This document shows, piece after piece, positions 1-5,283 of a stretch of DNA of 6,811 bases. Source of the stretch: Variovorax sp. (GTDB lineage: Bacteria; Pseudomonadota; Gammaproteobacteria; Burkholderiales; Burkholderiaceae_C); contig JAQGMX010000371.1 of assembly GCA_028292145.1 (NCBI GenBank), forward strand, positions 1-6,811, given 5' to 3'. The position numbers and the translations under genes are program-made. A model generated the notes under the pieces. The model was not told the DNA's origin and did not search any database. It worked only from the letters and a program-made list of their open reading frames with translations. The stretch's first letter is position 1, and each line of letters begins with the position of its first letter.

Positions 1-313
1 TCCGCTGGGCGACGACTTCAGCCGAGTGCATGACGATGCCGACGAAATCGTCGTACCAGGCGAGGCCACCCGGCAAGTGCAGCACCGGGAGTACGGCCTG
101 TGCGGCGACCGCGAGCGCCACCTCGTCCGTGATGACGAAGCCGTGCGCGCCGTGGAATTCCTTGTCGCGCAGGAATTCGGCAGACATGGCGCGCAGGCGG
201 GCCATGTTGGCAGCGGGCCGGCCGTCCAGGAACGGATACCGTGCGAGCGTCGCTTGCCAGGCGTCGTCGGGAATTTCGGGAGCAGCCCGCAGGCCGCGCA
301 ACCATCGAAACAT
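1..313 (-). CDS. mtfA: MtfA-type M90 zinc metallopeptidase, N-terminal part (truncated by window edge)
   Basis: The first 104 codons of a minus-strand gene are present, and the rest lies beyond the left edge. The peptide starts MFRWLRGLRAAPEIPDDAW and aligns well from memory with the N-terminal region of E. coli MtfA (YeeI). Matching points are a small helical start, a leucine-rich helix ending FLRDKEF (residues 47-53), the GFVITDEVALAVAAQA helix (58-73), LPVLHL (75-80) and WYDDFVGIVMHSAEVV (86-101). The HExxH zinc site of this family lies further downstream and is not in the window, so catalytic competence cannot be judged. In E. coli, MtfA binds the glucose repressor Mlc and has aminopeptidase activity. 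Whether that role holds here is unknown, since many betaproteobacteria lack the same PTS circuit. The ATG lies 22 nt after the lpxH stop, so it is probably the next cistron of the same operon. Its ribosome-binding site is weak. Confidence 0.82.
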   Translation of the reverse strand, partial: MFRWLRGLRAAPEIPDDAWQATLARYPFLDGRPAANMARLRAMSAEFLRDKEFHGAHGFVITDEVALAVAAQAVLPVLHLPGGLAWYDDFVGIVMHSAEVVAQR

Positions 314-335
314 TGCCAGGATCCCAGCCCGCGAA

Positions 336-1139
336 TCAGCGGATGTCGACGCGCACGGCGCCGGCGAGCGAAAGGCACAGTGCCTGCGCGCGCGGCGGAT
401 GCGCTCCTGCATCCCAGTCGCTCAGCACGAGGCGGCGCAAGCCGGTCGATCCGATGGATGCGCTTTCTTCATCGAGCAGGTGTTCGGCCGGGCGGTGCGT
501 ATGTCCGTGGATCAGCGTGCGTGCGCCGGCTTTTTCCAGCCAGGCTCGGGCAGCGCCGGGATCGACATCGGCCCAGACGTTGCCGGGCACGCGTTTGTTG
601 TCTTCGCTCCGCGCACGCATCGCGCGACCGACGGCGCGGCGTTCTTCCAGTGGCTTGGCCAGGAAAGCTTGCTGCCATGCGGGCGCGCGCACCTGGGCGC
701 GAAAAAGGATGTAGTCGGTGTCGTCGGTGCACAGCATGTCGCCGTGGCTCAGCAGCCAGCGTTCGCCATGAAGCACCAGCACCGTGGGGTCGTCGAGCAG
801 CGTCATGCCGCTCTGTTTCGCAAAGGCGGCGCCGACGAGAAAGTCGCGGTTGCCGTGCATGAAGAAGATCGGGCGGCGCGCGCCGGCTTGCTTCAGCAGC
901 GCGGCGCACTGCGCCTCGAAACCCTCGGCCAGCGCCGCGTCGTCGCCGACCCAGACCTCGAACAAATCGCCGAGGATGAAGATCGCATCCGCAGGCGTGG
1001 TTTCGAGATAGCCGCGCCAGGCCTCGAAAGTGGCCGGCTCGCTCGCCTGCAGATGCAGGTCGGAAATCAGGTCGACCGTGCGCCACGCGGCAGGCGCGAC
1101 GAGTTCGGCAAACGCCGCATCGGTCGCTGTGGGGTTCAC
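336..1139 (-). CDS. lpxH: UDP-2,3-diacylglucosamine diphosphatase LpxH
   Basis: This is a 267-residue calcineurin-like metallophosphoesterase of the LpxH family. LpxH hydrolyses UDP-2,3-diacylglucosamine to lipid X and UMP, the fourth step of lipid A synthesis, at the cytoplasmic face of the inner membrane. The full metal-site set is visible in order: D27 and H29 in SDLHL, D58 in GDLFE, N97-R98 in GNRDF, H132 in SHGD, and H211/H213 in GHTHRP. The LpxH-specific segment LCTDDTDYILFRAQVR follows the HGD motif. It is about 27 residues longer than the E. coli enzyme, mostly from an N-terminal extension of roughly 19 residues before the first strand. The start is a GTG at 1139. It is supported by a GAGG (1145-1148 on the minus strand) 5 nt upstream and by lying 22 nt after the ppiB stop. 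The MutT-independent LpxH (rather than LpxI) form is typical of beta- and gammaproteobacteria. Confidence 0.96.
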   Translation of the reverse strand: MNPTATDAAFAELVAPAAWRTVDLISDLHLQASEPATFEAWRGYLETTPADAIFILGDLFEVWVGDDAALAEGFEAQCAALLKQAGARRPIFFMHGNRDFLVGAAFAKQSGMTLLDDPTVLVLHGERWLLSHGDMLCTDDTDYILFRAQVRAPAWQQAFLAKPLEERRAVGRAMRARSEDNKRVPGNVWADVDPGAARAWLEKAGARTLIHGHTHRPAEHLLDEESASIGSTGLRRLVLSDWDAGAHPPRAQALCLSLAGAVRVDIR

Positions 1140-1161
1140 GCCTGCCTCGTCGCGCTGGGAA

Positions 1162-1674
1162 TCACTCGACGGTGATCGAGGCTTTTTCGATGATCACGTC
1201 CTCGACCGGCACATCACCGTGGTGACCCTTGTTGCCCGTCTTCACGCCCTTGATCTTGTCGACCACGTCGGTGCCGGCGATGACCTTGCCGAAGACGGCA
1301 TAGCCCCAGCCTTGTGCGGAAGGCGCGGTGTGGTTCAGGAAAGCGTTGTCGGCGATGTTGATGAAGAACTGGGCGGTCGCCGAATGCGGCGCGCTGGTAC
1401 GGGCCATCGCGACGGTGTACTTGTCGTTCTTCAACCCGTTGTTGGCTTCGTTCTCGATCTCGGCATCGGAAGGCTTCTGCTTCATGCCCGGCTCGAAACC
1501 GCCGCCCTGGACCATGAAGCCCGGGATCACGCGGTGGAACACGGTGTTGTCGTAGTGGCCCTTCTTGACGTAGGCCAGGAAGTTTTCGACAGACTTTGGC
1601 GCCTTGGCGCGGTCGAGTTCGAGGGTGATCGAGCCGTAGTTCTTGATGGTGAGTTCGACTTGGGGATTGCTCAT
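1162..1674 (-). CDS. ppiB: Cytoplasmic cyclophilin-type peptidyl-prolyl cis-trans isomerase (PpiB-like)
   Basis: A 170-residue single-domain cyclophilin, close in length to E. coli PpiB (164). It catalyses cis-trans isomerisation of peptidyl-prolyl bonds and assists protein folding. Nearly the whole protein is the cyclophilin fold. FHRVIPGFMVQGG (46-58) carries the catalytic arginine R48 and the pocket residues F53, M54 and Q56. GFEPGMKQK follows, then NEANNGLKN (75-83), MARTSAPHSATAQFFIN (90-106) and GWGYAVFGKV (122-131). There is no signal peptide or membrane segment, so it should act in the cytoplasm. The ATG at 1674 is preceded by a strong AAGGAG at 7 nt spacing. It lies 15 nt after the stop of the exported paralogue and 22 nt before lpxH, indicating co-transcription. 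The two neighbouring cyclophilins share many core motifs and probably arose by an old duplication. Confidence 0.96.
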   Translation of the reverse strand: MSNPQVELTIKNYGSITLELDRAKAPKSVENFLAYVKKGHYDNTVFHRVIPGFMVQGGGFEPGMKQKPSDAEIENEANNGLKNDKYTVAMARTSAPHSATAQFFINIADNAFLNHTAPSAQGWGYAVFGKVIAGTDVVDKIKGVKTGNKGHHGDVPVEDVIIEKASITVE

Positions 1675-1681
1675 AGGAAAG

Positions 1682-1687
1682 CTCCTT
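1682..1687 (-). promoter_or_regulatory. Strong Shine-Dalgarno of ppiB
   Basis: AAGGAG on the minus strand, 7 nt before the ppiB ATG and just after the stop of the upstream cyclophilin gene. It is the best ribosome-binding site of the leftward cluster and suggests efficient independent translation of the cytoplasmic cyclophilin. Confidence 0.75.
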
Positions 1688-1689
1688 CT

Positions 1690-2274
1690 TTATTTCGCCA
1701 CGACGGTGGCTGACTGGATGACGATGGGTTCGAGCGGCACGTTCTGCATGCGGCCCTTGTTGCCGGTCTGGACGGCGCGGATCTTGTCGACCACTTCCTT
1801 GCCCGAGACGACCTTGCCGAAGACCGTGTAGCCGTGGCCGTCGGGGCTGGGTGCGTCGAGCATGGCGTTGTTCTTCACGTTGATGAAGAACTGCGAGGTT
1901 GCGGAATTCGGGTCGTTGGTGCGCGCCATCGCGAGGGTGTAGGTGTCGTTCTTCAGGCCGTTGGAGGCTTCGAGCGGCACCGGCGCGCGCGTCGGCTTTT
2001 CCTTCATGTCGGCCGTATAGCCGCCGCCCTGGATCATGAAGCCGTCGATCACGCGATGGAACACGGTGCCGTTGTAATGCTTGTCGTTGACGTACTGCAG
2101 GAAGTTGGCGACGGTCTTGGGCGCCTTGTCGGGCGCGAGTTCGACGACGATGTCGCCTGCCGATGTGGCGAGCTTGACGCGCGGTGCGGTCTGCGCCGCG
2201 GCAGCGCCGGCAAACGTCAGCGTGGCGGCGAGAAGCAGCGCCGTGCGACGCGAAAAGAGGGAAGAGTTGAACAT
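1690..2274 (-). CDS. ppiA: Exported (periplasmic) cyclophilin-type peptidyl-prolyl isomerase
   Basis: A 194-residue cyclophilin with an N-terminal secretion signal. The signal has a basic start (SRR at 8-10), a hydrophobic core TALLLAATLTFAGAAAA (11-27) and a likely signal-peptidase I cut after A27, leaving QTAPRVKLAT at the mature start. It has no lipobox. The isomerase core contains FHRVIDGFMIQGGG (72-85) with R74, F79, M80 and Q82, ASNGLKND (103-110), MARTNDPNSATSQFFIN (116-132) and GYTVFGKVV (148-156). Its function is proline isomerisation in periplasmic protein folding, as known for PpiA. The ORF is open upstream to a GTG at 2325 overlapping the TPR gene's stop. The ATG at 2274 is preferred because it places the signal peptide at the N-terminus and has GAAGG 8 nt upstream. 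It sits 47 nt after the TPR gene and 15 nt before ppiB. The symbol is by location and family; the sequence is closer to PpiB-like cyclophilins than to enteric PpiA. Confidence 0.93.
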   Translation of the reverse strand: MFNSSLFSRRTALLLAATLTFAGAAAAQTAPRVKLATSAGDIVVELAPDKAPKTVANFLQYVNDKHYNGTVFHRVIDGFMIQGGGYTADMKEKPTRAPVPLEASNGLKNDTYTLAMARTNDPNSATSQFFINVKNNAMLDAPSPDGHGYTVFGKVVSGKEVVDKIRAVQTGNKGRMQNVPLEPIVIQSATVVAK

Positions 2275-2321
2275 CGAAAAAACCTTCAATTGAGTTGCAG
2301 CAACCGCAGCCGGTCGGCAGG

Positions 2322-2933
2322 TCACTTGCGGTTGGCTGCGCGACGCGCTTCGGGTGCTCCCGGCAACGCTGCGTTGGCCGGCGTCGTGAAGATCTGGCGG
2401 ATCAGCGCGAGCTTCGGTGCAGGGGTGGTGATGCCGGGCGCCAGCTGCTGCGAGCGGCTGTACGACTGTGCAGCGAGTCTCGCGTAGACGTCGCCCAGAT
2501 TCTCATAAGCCGTGGCATATGAAGGGTTGAGCTTGATGGCGGTTTCCAGCGCGTCGCGGGCCTGATCGAACTTGCTCTGCTGCGCGTAGAGCGCCGCCAG
2601 ATTGTTGTACGGTTCGGGCAGCTCGGGGAAATCCTGCGTGAGCTTGGTGAAGGTGGCTGTCGCCTCAGCACTGTTGCCCTGCTCGGTGAGGATCACGCCG
2701 CGCAGGAAACGCATCTGCGGATCGCGCGGCTTGCCGGCGATGTAGGCATCGGCCTTGGCCAGCGCATCGGCCGGCTTGCCCTGGCGCAACAGCTGGTTGA
2801 CTTCGGAGTAATCGTCGGCCCAGGCCGGCAGTGCGAGCGCGGCGCACATCAGGACGGCAAGCAGGCGCGGCGCTGTGCGGAAAGAATTGGACAAAGGGGA
2901 GAGTGCGGAAGATGGGGGAACGGCGTGCTTCAT
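2322..2933 (-). CDS. Exported tetratricopeptide-repeat protein of unknown function
   Basis: A 203-residue protein with a probable Sec signal peptide. The hydrophobic stretch APRLLAVLMCAALALPAWA spans residues 21-39, with a likely cut after A39 (AWA-DD), though the n-region is long (about 20 residues). The mature part holds TPR-like helix pairs at about 42-69, 74-102 and 108-138, the third clearest (PYNNLAALYAQQSKF, then AIKLNP). A fourth, shortened repeat from 142 (AYENLGDVYARLAAQSYSRS) lacks about five residues between its helices. The tail is Ala/Pro/Arg-rich and ends AANRK. TPRs mediate protein-protein contacts, so an adaptor role in the periplasm is an inference, and no enzymatic motif is visible. 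The ATG at 2933 has GAGG 4 nt upstream. The frame stays open to 3008, but that start would bury the signal peptide. As the first gene of the leftward cluster, followed by an exported cyclophilin, it probably belongs to the same operon. I recall similar proteins beside cysS in Comamonadaceae. Confidence 0.88.
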   Translation of the reverse strand: MKHAVPPSSALSPLSNSFRTAPRLLAVLMCAALALPAWADDYSEVNQLLRQGKPADALAKADAYIAGKPRDPQMRFLRGVILTEQGNSAEATATFTKLTQDFPELPEPYNNLAALYAQQSKFDQARDALETAIKLNPSYATAYENLGDVYARLAAQSYSRSQQLAPGITTPAPKLALIRQIFTTPANAALPGAPEARRAANRK

Positions 2934-3195
2934 GAAGCCTCGGGATGATTGTCTGGCGCGGGCGGCGGGAGCGTCAGGAGCGGCAGTGATGGCGACAGCC
3001 CTGCGCAAACCACCCGGAGAATGCCCGTCGAGGGCCGTTTATACTTGGTGTCATTGTAGCCGAGGGGCCATGTCCAACCTCTCGTGCGGCAGCCTCCACA
3101 CCCCTGAAAAACCGTTGATCGCCTGCGGCCGTTGATCGTCTGACTTTGTGTCGATCGACCGCGACGGCCAGCCGCGAATCGACGCCCCGAATTCC
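2934..3195 (+). promoter_or_regulatory. Divergent intergenic region between the leftward TPR-cyclophilin cluster and rightward cysS cluster
   Basis: This is the only intergenic region in the window large enough to hold promoters, and it must serve both divergent arms. An AT-richer patch at 3038-3058 stands out from GC-rich surroundings. It contains TATACT on the plus strand (3040-3045), and TACAAT (3053-3058) and TATAAA (3038-3043) on the minus strand, all plausible -10 elements. On the minus strand a TTGGAC lies 13 nt upstream of TACAAT, which is too short for a normal sigma-70 spacer, and I see no good -35 for the plus-strand element. Promoter positions are therefore tentative. The cysS-proximal part carries a short tandem repeat, and a 10-bp palindrome GTCGATCGAC at 3150-3159. 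I see no credible RNA gene, riboswitch or terminator here. Confidence 0.4.
3112..3145 (+). repeat. Imperfect 17-bp tandem direct repeat upstream of cysS
   Basis: Two adjacent copies of a 17-base unit, CCGTTGATCGCCTGCGG (3112-3128) and CCGTTGATCGTCTGACT (3129-3145). The first 10 bases are identical and 13 of the first 14 match. The second copy ends 50 nt before the cysS ATG. It could be a chance slippage duplication or a pair of binding sites; nothing in the sequence decides between these. Confidence 0.6.
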
Positions 3196-4572
3196 ATGAG
3201 CTTGCGCATCTACAACACGCTGACGCGTGCACTGGAGGAGTTTTCTCCGTTGCAACCCGGCCATGTCCGCATGTACGTCTGCGGCATGACGGTCTATGAC
3301 TTTTGCCACATCGGCCATGCCCGGTCGATGGTCGCCTTCGACGTCGTGCAGCGCTGGCTGCGGCAGAGCGGCCTCGCCGTGACCTATGTCCGCAACATCA
3401 CCGACATCGACGACAAGATCATTCGTCGCGCGACCGAGAACGGCGAGACCATCCGCGCGCTGACCGACCGCATGATCGATGCGCTGCACGTCGACGCCGA
3501 CGCGCTCGGTGTCGAACGTCCGACGCACGAACCGCGCGCCACCGACCATGTTCCCCAGATGCTTTCGATGATCGGCGCACTGGAGGAAAAGGGCCTGGCC
3601 TATCGGGCGCCCAACGGCGACGTGAACTATGCGGTGCGCAAGTTTCCCGGGTACGGCAAGCTCAGCGGCAAGTCGCTCGACGAACTGCATGCCGGCGAAC
3701 GCGTCGCTGTGCTCGACGGCAAGGACGATCCGCTGGACTTCGTGCTGTGGAAGAGCGCCAAGCCGACCGAGCCCGAAGAAGTGCGGTGGCCGAGCGGCTT
3801 CGGCACCGGCCGGCCCGGCTGGCACATCGAATGCTCGGCCATGGCTTGCGCACTGCTCGGCAAGACCGTCGACATTCACGGCGGCGGTGCCGATCTTCAG
3901 TTCCCGCATCACGAGAACGAAATCGCGCAGAGCGAAGGCGCCAACGGGCAGCCGCTCGCGCGCACCTGGATGCACAACGGTTTCATCAACATCGACGACG
4001 AGAAGATGTCCAAGAGCCTGGGCAATTTCTTCCTGATACGCGATGTGCTGAAGAGTTTCGATGCGGAGACTGTGCGTTTCTTCGTCGTGCGGGCACACTA
4101 CCGGAGCCCGCTGAATTACAGCGATGCCCATCTGAACGATGCGCGCGCGTCGCTCAAGCGGCTCTACACGGCGCTGCATCTGGTCGCGCCGGCAGAAGTG
4201 ACGATCGATTGGCGCAGCGGTCATGCCGCACGCTTCAAGTCGGCGATGGATGAGGACTTCAGCACGCCGGAAGCGGTGGCCGTCCTGTTCGACCTGGCCG
4301 GCGAAATCAACCGCACGCAATCGACCGAACTTTCCGGCTTGTTGCGTGCGCTCGGCGGCTGCCTCGGCTTGTTGCAGGCCGATCCGCAGACCTTCTTGCA
4401 GGCCGGCAGCACGCTCGACGATGCGGCCATCCAGGTGCTGATCGCGGAACGCGCGGCGGCCAAGGCCGCGAAGAATTTTGGTGAGGCCGATCGCATCCGC
4501 AAGGAGCTACTGGCCCAGGGTATTTCGCTGAAGGATTCGTCCACAGGCACAACATGGACAGCTGCACAGTGA
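3196..4572 (+). CDS. cysS: Cysteinyl-tRNA synthetase
   Basis: A 458-residue class Ia aminoacyl-tRNA synthetase that charges tRNA(Cys) with cysteine in the cytoplasm. The class I signatures are CHIGHARS, with HIGH at 38-41, and KMSKS at 270-274. The catalytic zinc ligands that select cysteine are all in place: C29 (YVCGMTVYD), C213 (HIECSAMA), H238 and E242 (FPHHENEIAQSE). Their spacing matches E. coli CysRS closely. The C-terminal helical domain (about 345-440) ends in the usual AKNFGEADRIRKELLAQGI segment and a short GTTW tail. The ATG at 3196 (MSLRIYNTLTR) is chosen because family members begin at this point. The frame also has a GTG at 3148 that would add 16 residues of no family resemblance. 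No convincing Shine-Dalgarno lies before 3196. The gene leads the rightward cluster, and its stop overlaps the next start by one base. Confidence 0.97.
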   Translation: MSLRIYNTLTRALEEFSPLQPGHVRMYVCGMTVYDFCHIGHARSMVAFDVVQRWLRQSGLAVTYVRNITDIDDKIIRRATENGETIRALTDRMIDALHVDADALGVERPTHEPRATDHVPQMLSMIGALEEKGLAYRAPNGDVNYAVRKFPGYGKLSGKSLDELHAGERVAVLDGKDDPLDFVLWKSAKPTEPEEVRWPSGFGTGRPGWHIECSAMACALLGKTVDIHGGGADLQFPHHENEIAQSEGANGQPLARTWMHNGFINIDDEKMSKSLGNFFLIRDVLKSFDAETVRFFVVRAHYRSPLNYSDAHLNDARASLKRLYTALHLVAPAEVTIDWRSGHAARFKSAMDEDFSTPEAVAVLFDLAGEINRTQSTELSGLLRALGGCLGLLQADPQTFLQAGSTLDDAAIQVLIAERAAAKAAKNFGEADRIRKELLAQGISLKDSSTGTTWTAAQ

Positions 4573-5267
4573 TGGACAAGATGGTGACGAATTTCTCTGA
4601 GGACTACTCCGCTTCTCCGGAACCGGACGGGGTGGCACCGGTCAAGATCATCACGCCCGACTATTGGGAAGAGGCCTGCCGGCATCTGGCGAAGAAGGAC
4701 CGCGTGATGAAGCGGCTGATTCCGAAGTTCGGCGATGCGTGCCTCGAGTCGCGCGGCGATGCCTTCATCACGCTGGCGCGCAGCATCGTCGGCCAGCAGA
4801 TCGCGGTGAAGGCGGCGCAGGCCGTCTGGGACCGGCTCGTATTGCTGCCGCGCAAATTCACGCCGGCGAACGTGTTGAAGCTCAAGGTCGACGACATGCG
4901 CGCCGCCGGGCTGTCTGCGCGCAAGGTGGCGTACCTGGTCGACCTGGCGATCCACTTCCAGTCGGGTGCGGTGCACATCGACTCGTGGAAGGACATGACC
5001 GATGAAATGATCATCGACGAGCTGGTCGCCATTCGTGGCATTGGCCGCTGGACGGCGGAAATGTTCCTGATCTTTCATCTGATGCGGCCGAACGTGCTGC
5101 CGCTCGACGACGCAGGGCTGGTCAGCGGCGTCAGCCAGAACTACTTTTCGGGCGAGCCGGTCAGCCGCAGCGACCTGCGGGAAGTCGGTGTCGGCTGGGC
5201 GCCTTATTGCAGCGTGGCGACTTGGTATATTTGGCGTTCGCTAGACCCCGTACCCGTGGCGTACTGA
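4572..5267 (+). CDS. alkA: DNA-3-methyladenine glycosylase II (AlkA/HhH-GPD family)
   Basis: About 231 residues of the HhH-GPD base-excision repair superfamily. The enzyme removes alkylated bases such as 3-methyladenine from DNA by cleaving the N-glycosidic bond. Numbered from the ATG at 4572, FITLARSIVGQQIAVKAAQ spans 65-83, SARKVAYLVDLA 115-126, the helix-hairpin-helix AIRGIGRWTAEMF 153-165, and LPLDDAG 176-182. The second Asp of the latter (D180) corresponds to catalytic D238 of E. coli AlkA. No [4Fe-4S] cysteine cluster of the EndoIII/MutY type is seen. The protein lacks the N-terminal beta domain of E. coli AlkA, so it is the compact form common in betaproteobacteria. The start is uncertain: 4572 overlaps the cysS stop as TGATG, while 4554 and 4581 are in-frame ATGs nearby, and none has a strong ribosome-binding site. 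The stop lies 16 nt before accA. The specific substrate is inferred from family only. Confidence 0.9.
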   Translation: MDKMVTNFSEDYSASPEPDGVAPVKIITPDYWEEACRHLAKKDRVMKRLIPKFGDACLESRGDAFITLARSIVGQQIAVKAAQAVWDRLVLLPRKFTPANVLKLKVDDMRAAGLSARKVAYLVDLAIHFQSGAVHIDSWKDMTDEMIIDELVAIRGIGRWTAEMFLIFHLMRPNVLPLDDAGLVSGVSQNYFSGEPVSRSDLREVGVGWAPYCSVATWYIWRSLDPVPVAY

Positions 5268-5272
5268 ATAAC

Positions 5273-5277
5273 AGGAG
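5273..5277 (+). promoter_or_regulatory. Strong Shine-Dalgarno that fixes the TTG start of accA
   Basis: AGGAG lies in the 16-nt gap after the glycosylase stop, 6 nt before TTG at 5284. There is no in-frame ATG near it, and the TTG-initiated protein begins AKRTFLDFEQPI as AccA proteins do, so this site settles the start. Confidence 0.8.
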
Positions 5278-5283
5278 AAGACG

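Noticed and set aside
30..1175. A 381-codon open frame on the plus strand across mtfA and lpxH
   Set aside because: It runs antisense to two genes with clear family motifs and crosses their boundary. It has no plausible ribosome-binding site or domain.
2275..2325. GTG start at 2325 for the exported cyclophilin, overlapping the TPR stop as GTGA
   Set aside because: It would place 17 residues ahead of a clear signal peptide. The ATG at 2274 has a good ribosome-binding site.
1030..2487. Plus-strand open frames opposite the two cyclophilin genes
   Set aside because: The similar Val/Asp/Gly/His-rich peptides opposite each cyclophilin simply mirror the homologous cyclophilin coding sequences.
3061..3195. 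Possible T-box or cysteine-responsive leader before cysS
   Set aside because: No T-box sequence or terminator-antiterminator structure is visible, and such leaders are essentially a feature of Gram-positive bacteria.
2974..4320. A 448-codon open frame on the minus strand, antisense to cysS
   Set aside because: It lies opposite a certain cysS and encodes low-complexity, His/Arg/Val-rich sequence with no recognisable domain. Long antisense frames are expected from strong G/C third-position bias.
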